In this document: positions 35,114-43,892 of the stretch, piece by piece
Position numbering within the stretch: position 1 is the stretch's first letter
How the letters are laid out: the number at the start of each line of letters is the position of its first letter
From: Ga0074139 sp046336825
GTDB taxonomy: Bacteria > Bdellovibrionota > Bdellovibrionia > Bdellovibrionales > Bdellovibrionaceae
Direction of reading: 5' to 3'
Assembly (NCBI GenBank): GCA_046336825.1
Contig: JBKDFX010000020.1
Coordinates: forward strand, 1 to 53,276
DNA: 53,276 nucleotides
Translations under genes and position numbers: made by a program
Notes under the pieces: generated by a model
Databases searched by the model: none
The model's input: the letters and a program-made list of their open reading frames with translations, nothing else
What the model was told of the DNA's origin: nothing

Positions 35114-35509
35114 TCACTTACAGACCAAAGAAATTTTCTTATCCTTTTTAGTATACACGCCAGTAAACTCCGCTTTTTCTAAAAATCCAGATGGAACCCA
35201 ATCAATATCCTTTAAGCTTATCGAAGAGTTTTGATCTAGTTTTGCAAAGTAGGTTGTTCCCACTATTATTCTTGTACTGATCGGTCTTTTAGTTAAGGCC
35301 GTTGAATACGGTAGAAACAATCGAGGACCTGCAATTAAAATTTGTGCAGGGGCTATCGCTTCATAAAAGCCTTTAAAAGGCCCGACTTGAACTGTGACCT
35401 TAAAAGAGGGCTGATCCTTAAAGTAACATTGAATTGTTACCTTATCATTGGCTTGTGCCTGACTTACCATAAAAATAATGGCGGCTAGGGTTTTTATTAG
35501 TGTTTTCAT
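35114..35509 (-). CDS. small exported protein, function unknown
   Basis: A 131-residue protein with signal peptide (KTLIKTLAAIIFMVSQAQA) and ribosome site GGAG in AGGAGAATAAAATG. The mature part is a strand-rich domain with one Cys near each end (TIQCYFKDQ and ISLVCK). Pairing of the two would close a single beta-sandwich. It is divergent from the LysR gene at 35612 across a 102-base gap, so LysR may regulate it. Confidence 0.65.
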   Translation of the reverse strand: MKTLIKTLAAIIFMVSQAQANDKVTIQCYFKDQPSFKVTVQVGPFKGFYEAIAPAQILIAGPRLFLPYSTALTKRPISTRIIVGTTYFAKLDQNSSISLKDIDWVPSGFLEKAEFTGVYTKKDKKISLVCK

Positions 35510-35611
35510 TTTATTCTCCTTTGTAATTTGTTGACACTGATTACTTCAATTTCATTACATGAATCAATTTCATTGATTTAATAGGGCTATTAATATAATT
35601 CATGATTGATT

Positions 35612-36472
35612 ATGGTGATATCACAAGATCAGCTTAAGGCGTTTTATGAAGTTTCAAGACACAAGAGTTTTACCAAAGCCGCTTATGAATTGGGATTAAC
35701 TCAATCGGCTTTGTCACATAGAATCCGAAATCTGGAAGAACAACTCGAAACGACTTTGTTCGTGAGGGAACCTTCAGGAATCCGTTTAACTGAATCTGGA
35801 AGTAAACTTTTAGAATTCTGCCGCGTTCAAAGCCAAATGGAAACAGAACTTTTAGCTGACATTGTGGGCGCCAATCAAAATGAATTAAAAGGACATTTGC
35901 GAATTGGTGGCACATCTTCACTCATGTGGTCAGTCGTTGTACCGGCTTTAACGGATCTTTTAAGTCTTCATCCAAATGTTCAATTTGAATTTATGGAAAG
36001 AGAAATCCATGAACTTCCAGAATTATTAAAGAATGGAAGCGTGGATTTCATTATTACAAGTGGAAAAATTGAAAAAGCGAATTTTGAAAGAATTTATCTT
36101 GGAGATGAAATTAATGTGTTGATTGAAACTAAAAAGAAACTTCAAAGAATTGAGCGTTATTTAGATCATGATTCTAATGATCAAGTGACATTGGACTTTT
36201 TAAAACTTCAAGGAATTCAAAAATCTAAAATTAATCGCTGTTTTATGGATAATATCAATGGCATCATAGCAGGAGTTGAGGCTGGACTTGGAAAAGCTGT
36301 TGTTCCACAACATTTACTCAAAAATTTAAATAATTCAAGAATAGTTCCGAATATGAAAGAATTAAGAACACAAACATTTCTTTATTTAATTAAACAACCT
36401 TTTTACTCAAAATTACACAATACGGTAGTCAAAGAACTGACTCAGAATGTGAGTTCGTATTTAAATCAGTAA
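35612..36472 (+). CDS. LysR-family transcription regulator
   Basis: A 286-residue protein from ATG 35612; an in-frame TTG lies two codons upstream. The HTH is diagnostic: QLKAFYEVSRHKSFTKAAYELGLTQSALSHRIRNLEEQLETTLFVR, followed by the substrate-binding domain (GHLRIGGTSSLMWSVVVPAL, GIIAGVEAGLGKAVVPQHL). The effector is unknown. The divergent small exported protein (35114) is the obvious target in the usual LysR arrangement. Confidence 0.85.
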   Translation: MVISQDQLKAFYEVSRHKSFTKAAYELGLTQSALSHRIRNLEEQLETTLFVREPSGIRLTESGSKLLEFCRVQSQMETELLADIVGANQNELKGHLRIGGTSSLMWSVVVPALTDLLSLHPNVQFEFMEREIHELPELLKNGSVDFIITSGKIEKANFERIYLGDEINVLIETKKKLQRIERYLDHDSNDQVTLDFLKLQGIQKSKINRCFMDNINGIIAGVEAGLGKAVVPQHLLKNLNNSRIVPNMKELRTQTFLYLIKQPFYSKLHNTVVKELTQNVSSYLNQ

Positions 36473-36501
36473 AAATTAAATTTGCTTTTGCTAGAAATAT
36501 C

Positions 36502-36738
36502 CTATCCTGCAACGGAAACGCGAAAATTTTGTCCCTGTAAATCTTGAAGACCTTTACCGCTGGTCATATGTTTATAGAATTCTTTAATATTTTTGGGACC
36601 AAAATATTCAAATACCTTTTTTTCCATTTCATTGAAAAAATAAAATGAAACAATCGTATCATTTCCCACAACATAGATTCCATCTTTTGTAGCATAGAGG
36701 ATAGGAACCTCAAAGCCCGAATTGTTCAATCCCAACAT
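36502..36738 (-). CDS. small protein next to right IS91 copy, unknown
   Basis: A 78-residue protein (MLGLNNSGFEVPILYATKDG to GLQDLQGQNFRVSVAG) with ribosome site CGAGGA before ATG. No family recognised; the text (VVGNDTIVSFYFFNE) is strand-rich. Its first 15 codons and leader are also present beside the left IS91 copy (24635-24682), so it lies within the repeated unit and may belong to the mobile element. Confidence 0.5.
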   Translation of the reverse strand: MLGLNNSGFEVPILYATKDGIYVVGNDTIVSFYFFNEMEKKVFEYFGPKNIKEFYKHMTSGKGLQDLQGQNFRVSVAG

Positions 36739-37422
36739 CTAGTTTTCCTCGGTTGTTGTTAAAATTGTGTGATTGGAATGGGTCTTTGGCAATGAATTTC
36801 GCCGATTTTTGAAATTTGCGGTGTGCATTTGAATTGCCGAGGGTGTTTTTTCAGATTTTGAACGAACGAATCCATTGCGACCGAATTTCTCAGTCTGCTG
36901 ATTAATCAAATTTGTCTAAGTTCATCTCGAAGTCTTGTTGAGCGAAGTCGTCTTCGAAATGATGCTGAACTTTTGGAGGCCCTCGGGCTGGATAAAGTGG
37001 CGGAGGCTTTGTAGCTAGGCCCATGTGCTCAAGGATTTTTCGAATGACTTTGGGATCTTCGATGGCCGCGATAATTTTCATGTTGCCACCGCATTTGATG
37101 CAAGTCTCAACATCGATGTTGAAGACCCTTGCCAGGAGCCGTGCCCAGGGGATATTTTTCTTTTTCAACTCTAGTTGTTTTGGATCGATGATGTTTTCCT
37201 GGCCAACGACTTTTAGCTCCGGTGGTTTTGGAACGATTTGTTTGCGGTGTTTGTAGTGGGGACCCAGCACGCCATGATAGCGTGTCAAATGAACTCTTGG
37301 CCGTGGGACCAGTGCTACAAGCCGCTCAATAAGTTCCATCGGCGTTAACTTCAGTGCTGTAGTTCCATCATCCCATGGTTTTTTGAATCGATAAACCACA
37401 TTGCCATAATCATCAGTCGATA
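36697..37422. repeat. right copy of the island-flanking direct repeat
   Basis: About 726 bases that align with 24641-25359. Ends at GAGGATAGG on the left and CGATA on the right, after which the sequence belongs to the truncated DUF3047-like gene. The shared leader AAAATTGTGTGATTGGAATG begins at 36761. Confidence 0.75.
36902..37422 (-). pseudogene. IS91-family transposase, 3' fragment
   Basis: The C-terminal about 170 residues of an IS91-type transposase (VALVPRPRVHLTRYHGVLGP, IPWARLLARVFNIDVETC, CIKCGGNMKIIAAIEDPK). The frame continues to 37516 but those residues come from the antisense of the neighbouring gene. Homology to the left copy stops at STDDYGN, the break point. Non-functional. Confidence 0.8.
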
Positions 37423-38359
37423 CAACGACCCCTACGAGATCAATCTTAAATTTCTTAAAAATAAAAAAGACCCCATTGCCAGTTATGAACCTAAAATTCA
37501 ACTGGCTTCCAATCAATTGGGTTTTGATTTAGAAACGGCCCTTGATTTAGCTAAAATGCCAGCCCTCCTAGGTGATAAAAGAGTATCCCCCACAGTTCCC
37601 TCAGCAAATAGAAAAGTCATCGATTTAAGTTTTGACCACGAGGATGTCAGGCACTACCGAATCGACCATCAGTGGTTTTATGAAAGCCGCTCACCCGTTG
37701 GAGGCGATAACAATCCTAACTGGGGATTTCAAACGACCAAGGGACCTGACGGAAAAAAATGGATGGCCATGAGATCTGTCAATAATTCCATTCGACTCAC
37801 AACCCTGTCCCACCGCTTTCGTCCAGCCGATTATCCAAAATTTGATTTGGATTTGATGGTCACAAAGGGCCCCAAAGATGCAGATCCTGTTTTGGGTAAG
37901 TCAGGTAAAGATGATTCGGCATTTCAAATTTGGTTCACTCTCAGAGATCTCAGTCGGGTGAAAGAGCGAGCACTGGGAGATAAAGACGATTCACGAGTTT
38001 TTACATTCGGTTATTACTGGGGCGAAGAAGTCCCTGGGGAAACTCGCCAAGAGGGACAAATATTTGAAAATACATTTTCTAATAAAAATGTTGTGGTGGC
38101 TAAGCTTCCTCCCGCTTTTCAATTGGTGTTGAACTCTGGAAATAAAAATCTGAGTAAACCCGTGAATTATAAACGCAATTTGTTTGAAGACATTAAAAAA
38201 GCTTACCCTCAGCTCAATACACAAAATCTTGAAGTCATTGCTATCACTCTTCAAATGGACTCCAACGACACCAGTTCCCAGACTGAGGCCTTTATTAAAA
38301 CCCTGCGCTTGAGCAGCCCAGAGCTCCAATTGGAAAGAATGGCCGCTCGGGGGGAATAA
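37423..38359 (+). pseudogene. 5'-truncated DUF3047-like gene
   Basis: In frame from the junction at 37423 the reading is YNDPYEINLKFLKNKKDPIA, continuing through the possible TTG at 37517 to 38359, about 311 codons. The later part resembles DUF3047: SAFQIWFTLRDLSR, DDSRVFTFGYYWGE, PPAFQLVLNSG, NYKRNLFEDIKKAYPQ, IAITLQMDSNDTSSQTEAF, with the paired Asp/Asn typical of the family's D-D-NT region. The front, including any signal peptide, was replaced by the IS91 copy. It is convergent with hemB. Confidence 0.55.
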
Positions 38360-38387
38360 CCTTTTGAGCAGACTCTCCTTTTAAGTG

Positions 38388-39380
38388 TTAACTTCTTTTT
38401 AATAAACGAGCCGCTTCGATGGCGTGATAGGTGAAAATCACATCCGCCCCAGCTCGACGAATGGAATATAAAATTTCTTGTACAAGATCCTCTTCTTTGG
38501 CCAAACCCTTTTCAGCCATCAATTTAACTAGGGCGTATTCACCGCTCACATTATAGGCAGCCACGGGCACATTGGATTTTTGATGAAATTTTTGAATGAT
38601 ATCAAGATAACTCAACGCGGGTTTCACCATAACCATGTCAGCCCCCTCGTGCAGGTCCAAGGCAAGCTCACGATTGGCTTCACGAGAGTTTCGGTAGTCC
38701 ATTTGATAGGTTTTTTTATCTCCTGAGCGCGGAGCAGAATCCAGAGCTGAACGAAAAGGTCCGTAGAAGTTTGAGGCGTACTTGGCTGTGTAGGAAATAA
38801 TACCCGTTTCAGAGAAACCCTGGTTTTCCAACTGCCGACGAATCTGACCCACTCGGCCATCCATCATATCAGAAGGCGCCACGTAATCAGCGCCGCAATG
38901 CGCATGAAGACAGGCCATCTGAGCCAAAAGTTCCACCGTTTTGTCATTGTGAACTTTCCCGTCGATAACGAGCCCATCATGACCATCGCTGGAGTAGGGA
39001 TCCAGTGCCACGTCTGTAATAACCACGAGTTCAGGAAATTCCTTTTTTAGTTTTCGAACGGCACTGGGTAAAAATCCCTTTTCATTGAGAGCTTCTGAGG
39101 CCTGGTTGTTTTTTAATTCATCATCAATGCGAGGAAAAAGAGCCAAGGAAGTCACACCCAAGTCAAGATACTGGGGGATTTCCTTGAGTAAAACATCTAA
39201 ACTGACTCGTTTCTGACCAGGAAGTTGTGTCAAGTTGTGACGCTTATTTTCACCCTTTTCGATAAAAACAGGATAGACGAATTGACTTGGCGATAATTGA
39301 GACTCTGCCAACATGTCTCGAATGGCCTGAGTCCTGCGATTTCTGCGGGGTCTAAGTGAATTAAAGTGTTTGTTTTTCAT
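38388..39380 (-). CDS. hemB: porphobilinogen synthase (ALA dehydratase)
   Basis: A 330-residue enzyme joining two 5-aminolevulinate molecules. Both Schiff-base lysines are present: K200 (YTAKYASNF) and K253 (MVMVKPALSYLD). The metal-loop sequence DVALDPYSSDGHDG carries Ala/Asp/Asp instead of the Cys triad of zinc enzymes, so it is a magnesium-type HemB. Other blocks: FVYPVFIEKGE, CGADYVAPSDMMDGRV. Divergent from hemA across 57 bases, allowing shared regulation of the heme cluster. Confidence 0.95.
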   Translation of the reverse strand: MKNKHFNSLRPRRNRRTQAIRDMLAESQLSPSQFVYPVFIEKGENKRHNLTQLPGQKRVSLDVLLKEIPQYLDLGVTSLALFPRIDDELKNNQASEALNEKGFLPSAVRKLKKEFPELVVITDVALDPYSSDGHDGLVIDGKVHNDKTVELLAQMACLHAHCGADYVAPSDMMDGRVGQIRRQLENQGFSETGIISYTAKYASNFYGPFRSALDSAPRSGDKKTYQMDYRNSREANRELALDLHEGADMVMVKPALSYLDIIQKFHQKSNVPVAAYNVSGEYALVKLMAEKGLAKEEDLVQEILYSIRRAGADVIFTYHAIEAARLLKRS

Positions 39381-39437
39381 ACATCCTCATGACAATTTCG
39401 TGACACAAACAGCCCCCAGATTGGTTAGACTTGTCAC

Positions 39438-40304
39438 ATGCTTGATTTGATTTTGGTTCATCGCCGGAGAAATGGCAACCCTCTTCAGTTTCCTGTTCCT
39501 ATTTGGCGAACTTGTTTGCGTGAAATTGGCTTTTTTGATTTTCAGCAGTTTGATCAATATAAAAAAAATATTCACCGTGAGGATGAAATATTTCACGGTG
39601 AAAGTGCACTGACTTTTTTAGTTGAAGTGATTTGCGGTCTGCATTCTCCGGTATTAGGAGAAACAGAAGTCCAGGGACAATTCAAAGATTTTTTAGCCTC
39701 AGAAAATCTCAACACCCCCTTACCCTTGGAATTAAAAACTTTTACGCAAGATATCTTAAGAGTTGTTAAGATCATCCGTTCTGAACATCTGTCGCAGTTA
39801 GGTTGTCACAGCTACGGCTCATGGGTGCGACAGCATTCGCGGAAATTTAATCACATTGGGATCATGGGAAGTGGGCACCTGACGGGTGAGATTTTGCCTT
39901 GGCTAAAGAAAAAAAAATGGGTTCACCTGATGGCACGCAACTTAGATCGAGGCTTTGCTTTAAAGAAACAGTTCCCTAATATCATTGTTCACTCCATGAA
40001 TGAATCCCCACCGATTGATTGTTTAGTTATCGCAGCCCCTCTAGATGACTCTTTGTTAATGAAAAAGGTAGCTCAATTCAAAAATTTAGAATCCGTTTTT
40101 GATTTTAGAGGTGAATCTGACTTAAGTGGAAAACTTCAAATCCCTTACTACAATTTACAAAATATCATGTCGGACCTGCAGTTAAATAAAAAATCTCGCG
40201 AATCTGCCATTTTAAAATCTAAAGAAAGTCTTTCACAAATTTTACACCAGCAAATTCGAAAAACCAATTTTCGTCCCGGAGGTTGGGAGGATTTGTGCAG
40301 CTAA
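39438..40304 (+). CDS. hemA: glutamyl-tRNA reductase, short form
   Basis: The 288-residue protein converts glutamyl-tRNA to glutamate semialdehyde. It has the core motif GLHSPVLGETEVQGQFKDF and the NADPH fold IGIMGSGHLTGEILPWL. In the catalytic region it reads PIWRTCLREIGFF: the nucleophilic Cys is kept but the usual STCNR context is altered. The N-terminal domain is shortened by about 30 residues and the C-terminal dimerisation domain (about 100 residues) is absent. Regular enzymes have about 420 residues. The position at the head of a full heme operon makes the function likely. It overlaps the HemC gene. Confidence 0.85.
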   Translation: MLDLILVHRRRNGNPLQFPVPIWRTCLREIGFFDFQQFDQYKKNIHREDEIFHGESALTFLVEVICGLHSPVLGETEVQGQFKDFLASENLNTPLPLELKTFTQDILRVVKIIRSEHLSQLGCHSYGSWVRQHSRKFNHIGIMGSGHLTGEILPWLKKKKWVHLMARNLDRGFALKKQFPNIIVHSMNESPPIDCLVIAAPLDDSLLMKKVAQFKNLESVFDFRGESDLSGKLQIPYYNLQNIMSDLQLNKKSRESAILKSKESLSQILHQQIRKTNFRPGGWEDLCS

Positions 40305-41767
40305 GAATCAGCTCCAGAAAAAGTGACTTGGCCCGAATTCAAGCCTACCAAGTGGGTGAAGCGATTAAAGCACACCACCCAAATTTAGAAATCATTTATC
40401 AGTTTCGCTCAAGTTTAGGTGATCAAAATCAAGAAGATCCGCTTTGGAAAATGCCCTCCAAGGGTGTTTTCACCGAAGATTTCAAAAAAGATCTCCTCAG
40501 CGGTGAAGCTGATTTAGTCGTGCATTCTTGGAAAGATCTCCCTACGGCCATGGGTGATGAGACCCATATTGCTTGCACTTTACCCCGTGCCGACAGCCGT
40601 GATTTGCTTCTTTTTAAAAAAATATCTCTTGGCAAAGGTCATTTGAACCTGCTTTCCTCATCGCCGAGAAGGTCTTGGAATTTAACTCCCCTTCTGGCTC
40701 AGCTAATGCCGTTTAAAGTTTCAAAATTGGATTTTTCTATTGTGCGTGGAAATGTTCAAACGCGAATTCGAAAGCTTTTAGAAAATCCTGAAGCGGATGG
40801 CCTCATCGTTGCCAAAGCAGCTCTGGATCGACTTTTGAGCGCTGAAAAAAGTGAATTTGAAGAAACTCAAATTTTTATTCGTGAGGCTTTGAACCATTTG
40901 TCTTTTATGGTTTTGCCTTTGAGTGAAAATCCCACTGCAGCGGCTCAAGGTGCCCTAGCTGTGGAAATAAGAAATGACCGGAACGACCTTGTTAAAATAT
41001 TGAAACCTCTGAATTGCCAAAATACTTTTGAGGAAGCTCAATCAGAAAGAAATTTACTTTCTGAATTTGGCGGCGGATGTCATCTGGCCCTGGGTATGAG
41101 CGTACGTTTGTTTGAAAATTTTAAAATCACCCATATTAAGGGAAAAACTCCTCAAGAAAAATTAGTTGAAAAACACGACCTGCAAATGAACCAAGTGCCA
41201 ATTCGGCCGCCCTTTCAGCCTGATAAAAGTTGGTCTTCTTCACAGTTAATTAAAACTCGCTCACCTTTGCCAAGCTTCCACCTCGATCCTGGGGCCTGGG
41301 TCGTCAGTCGAACAGAGGCTTTACCCAATGAAAATAAATATTCTGATGATTATTTTTTTTGGGTAGCAGGGCTAGAAACTTGGAAAAAGTTAGCCGAAAA
41401 AGGACATTGGGTGATGGGATGCCATGACGGTCTGGGTGGAGGAGAAAATGTTCCTCTGCAATCACTTTTGCCCCAGGCCCGTTGGAAAATACTCACCCAT
41501 TCCTCTCACCCTCAGTTGGATCCTAAAAGACACAAAGTCACTTATTCCATGAACTTAACGGGCTGTCCTCCCGAGTCCACTCAAAATTTTTATTGGCGGA
41601 GCGCTTCGGATTTCGAATACGTGACTTCGCTGGGATTTGACTTTAAGGATACATTCCATGCCTGTGGTCCGGGCTCAACCTACGATCATTTGCAGAATAA
41701 AATTCAAAGAGAAAAATTAGCTGTCTATGCATCTGAAGAACATTGGAGACTGTCGTGGCAAAAATAG
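40295..41767 (+). CDS. hemC: hydroxymethylbilane synthase fused to HemD-like domain
   Basis: A 490-residue protein from GTG 40295, preceded by GGGAGG; it overlaps hemA. Residues 1 to about 310 are HemC: LRISSRKSDLARIQA, GVFTEDFKKDLLSGEADLVVHSWKDLPT, ADSRDLL, SSPRRSWNL, RGNVQTRIRKL, and the dipyrromethane-cofactor Cys 262 in EFGGGCHLALG. From about residue 335 follows a weak uroporphyrinogen III synthase-like part: GAWVVSRTEALPNENKY, then NFYWRSASDFEYV and HACGPGSTYDHLQ, which correspond to HemD's F-TS-x-x-V and IG-x-T blocks. No other hemD is in the window, so this domain probably supplies it. HemD assignment is tentative. Confidence 0.85.
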   Translation: MQLRISSRKSDLARIQAYQVGEAIKAHHPNLEIIYQFRSSLGDQNQEDPLWKMPSKGVFTEDFKKDLLSGEADLVVHSWKDLPTAMGDETHIACTLPRADSRDLLLFKKISLGKGHLNLLSSSPRRSWNLTPLLAQLMPFKVSKLDFSIVRGNVQTRIRKLLENPEADGLIVAKAALDRLLSAEKSEFEETQIFIREALNHLSFMVLPLSENPTAAAQGALAVEIRNDRNDLVKILKPLNCQNTFEEAQSERNLLSEFGGGCHLALGMSVRLFENFKITHIKGKTPQEKLVEKHDLQMNQVPIRPPFQPDKSWSSSQLIKTRSPLPSFHLDPGAWVVSRTEALPNENKYSDDYFFWVAGLETWKKLAEKGHWVMGCHDGLGGGENVPLQSLLPQARWKILTHSSHPQLDPKRHKVTYSMNLTGCPPESTQNFYWRSASDFEYVTSLGFDFKDTFHACGPGSTYDHLQNKIQREKLAVYASEEHWRLSWQK

Positions 41768-43050
41768 AGACTGAATCTCAACTTTCACAGGACCTATTTG
41801 AAAGATCAAAAAAAGTGGCTCCCGGAGGAGTTCATTCTCCTGTGCGCTCTTTCAAAGGTTTAGGGCGTCCCCCTGTATTTTTTGAGCAGGCTTCAGGATC
41901 TCATCTTATTTCAGTTGAGGGAAAATCCTACATTGATTATTGCATGAGTTTTGGCCCTCTGATCCTAGGTCATCGAGATCCAGAGGTTCAAGAAACCGTG
42001 GAACAAATGATCAAAACCGCTTGGAGTTTTGGTGCCTGCGAAAGATATTCTCTCGAATTGGCTGAAATGATCACCCAAGAAATTCCCTTTGTTGAAAAAC
42101 TCAGATTTGTGTCCAGTGGAACTGAAGCTGTTATGAGCTCTCTACGTGTGGCTCGAGCCGCCACAGGTCGCCACAAAATTTTAAAATTTGAAGGTTGTTA
42201 CCATGGGCATGTGGATTCCCTTTTAGTTAAATCGGGAAGCGGACTTGCCGGTGAAGGGACCAGCACCAGTGCGGGAGTCTCAGAAAATGTGGCGAAAGAA
42301 ACCTTGGTTGTCCCTTTAGATAATGATCAAGCCCTTGAGGAAATTTTCAGTCAGTGGGGATCACAAATTGCCGCTGTGATTTTGGAACCACTTCCTGCTA
42401 ACTATGGACTGTTGATTCAAAGAAAAGAATTCATTGAAAAATCGATGAAATTGGCTCGTGCCCATGGAGCTCTTGTGATTTTTGATGAAGTCATCTCGGG
42501 ATTCCGAGTGGCCAAGGGTGGTATGGCTGAAGTTTTAGGTCTATCACCAGACTTAGTCTGCTATGGAAAAGTCATTGGAGGTGGTTTTCCCGTGGGATGT
42601 TACGGTGGTCGTGCCCAGTACATGGATTTGGTGGCACCACTAGGACCCGTTTATCAAGCTGGAACTTTGAGCGCCAACCCTGTGGGCATGCGAGCCGGCC
42701 TGGCGACACTTTCTAAAATGAAGCGACTGGATGGTTGGAATGAGCTGAATAAAAAATCCAATCAATTTGTCAGCGATTTAAGTGCTTTTTTAAAAAGAAA
42801 ATCCCCAACCCTTCAGGTCACTTCTTTTGCATCCCTTTTTTGGATCCATCAAACTTCTTCAGAATCTATTCGCACTGTACCTCAAATTCCTAAGGGTCAA
42901 GCCGAAGGATTTCGTGATCTATTTTTGAAATGTTTGGATGAAGGAGTTTATTTGGCTCCAAATGCCTATGAGGTCGGCTTTTTATCCATGGCTCACTCGC
43001 AAGAGGATTTACAAAAAACACTCACTGTCCTTGAGAGGAGTTTGTCTTGA
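41755..43050 (+). CDS. hemL: glutamate-1-semialdehyde 2,1-aminomutase
   Basis: A 431-residue PLP enzyme (usual size about 425-430) that makes 5-aminolevulinate. Motifs: GGVHSPVRSFKGLG, SSGTEAVMSSLRVARAATGR, KFEGCYHGHVDSLLVK, FDEVISGFRV and the PLP lysine in CYGKVIGGGFPVG. Start is GTG 41755 with GGAG nine bases before; it overlaps the HemC/D stop by 13 bases. Coupled to the kinase gene by a TTGA overlap. Confidence 0.95.
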   Translation: MAKIETESQLSQDLFERSKKVAPGGVHSPVRSFKGLGRPPVFFEQASGSHLISVEGKSYIDYCMSFGPLILGHRDPEVQETVEQMIKTAWSFGACERYSLELAEMITQEIPFVEKLRFVSSGTEAVMSSLRVARAATGRHKILKFEGCYHGHVDSLLVKSGSGLAGEGTSTSAGVSENVAKETLVVPLDNDQALEEIFSQWGSQIAAVILEPLPANYGLLIQRKEFIEKSMKLARAHGALVIFDEVISGFRVAKGGMAEVLGLSPDLVCYGKVIGGGFPVGCYGGRAQYMDLVAPLGPVYQAGTLSANPVGMRAGLATLSKMKRLDGWNELNKKSNQFVSDLSAFLKRKSPTLQVTSFASLFWIHQTSSESIRTVPQIPKGQAEGFRDLFLKCLDEGVYLAPNAYEVGFLSMAHSQEDLQKTLTVLERSLS

Positions 43051-43892
43051 AGGGACAGAAAAACTTTAAGCTCTGGCTGGCTGTCGGATGGCTTGTTTTT
43101 ACATCTGCCATGGTTCTATGGTGGTGGGCTCTGGGATTGAAGGAAATTTCAGATTCATCAAAATACACCATGCTGATGAGTGAGGGGCTTTTCTTTCTCT
43201 TTGCCATTTTGGCGGGCGGAGGAGCTCTGATTTTTTTATTACTCAAAGATCAAGATCGACATTTGCAACTTAAGAATTTTTTTAATTTATTTTCTCACGA
43301 CTTAAAAACTTCCATTTCACGCCTGCGACTACAAGCTGAAATTCTTCAAGAGGATGAACGCTCCAAAAAAGACCCTCATTTTCTAAGACTCCTCGGAGAC
43401 ATTAACCGCCTGGATCTACAATTGGAAAATTCACTCCTTTATTCTCAAGGTGACAAACCCTTGAGTCTTGAGGACCAAGTTCTCTTGTCACAGATTATTG
43501 AAAGCGTAAAAAATGAATGGGCTGAGTTGGATGTGCGCCTCGATGTGGATGCCAAACTAAAGGGTGATCGACGAAGTTTGATGAGTATTTTTAGGAACCT
43601 ATTTCAAAATGCACAAAACCATGCTCGCTCTTCTAAGATATCAATTCGAGTCAAATCCAACAGTGCAGGACAACTCAAACTCTCTGTTTCCGATCATGGT
43701 CCCGGCTACCAAGGAGATTTAAAATCCCTAGGTAAAACTCCCTTCCCCATATCCGAAAATGAAGGCAGCGGAATTGGACTTTACTTGAGCCGCTTCCTCG
43801 CAGTTAAACAAAAGGGGGATCTGGAATTTACCAATGATCCTGACTTGGGACTGACAGCCCATCTGACAATTTCTGGCGAAGTCTTATCATGA
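43047..43892 (+). CDS. membrane sensor histidine kinase in heme operon
   Basis: A 281-residue kinase with TTG start overlapping hemL's stop and a GAGAGGAG ribosome site. Two membrane helices (LWLAVGWLVFTSAMVLWWW and LFFLFAILAGGGALIFLLL) enclose a periplasmic loop of only about 18 residues, so it senses within the membrane or near it. The H-box FSHDLKTSISRLR has H84; then NLFQNAQNHA (N-box), DHGPGYQG (G1) and GSGIGLYLSR (G2). It is immediately followed by its response regulator. The place between hemL and hemE suggests a link to heme, respiration or oxygen status, but the signal is unknown. Confidence 0.9.
   Translation: MKGQKNFKLWLAVGWLVFTSAMVLWWWALGLKEISDSSKYTMLMSEGLFFLFAILAGGGALIFLLLKDQDRHLQLKNFFNLFSHDLKTSISRLRLQAEILQEDERSKKDPHFLRLLGDINRLDLQLENSLLYSQGDKPLSLEDQVLLSQIIESVKNEWAELDVRLDVDAKLKGDRRSLMSIFRNLFQNAQNHARSSKISIRVKSNSAGQLKLSVSDHGPGYQGDLKSLGKTPFPISENEGSGIGLYLSRFLAVKQKGDLEFTNDPDLGLTAHLTISGEVLS

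Larger units (their letters stand above)
24641..37422. mobile_element. accessory island between two direct IS91-family remnants
   Basis: Both ends carry the 3' part of an IS91-family transposase in the same (minus) orientation. Inside are resistance-type genes with their own regulators, several gene fragments, and abrupt junctions (25570, 29270, 37422). IS91-family elements move by rolling-circle replication and can carry neighbouring DNA, so one-ended transposition or recombination between copies is a reasonable origin. No intact transposase remains and the true ends of any unit are not defined. Confidence 0.45.
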
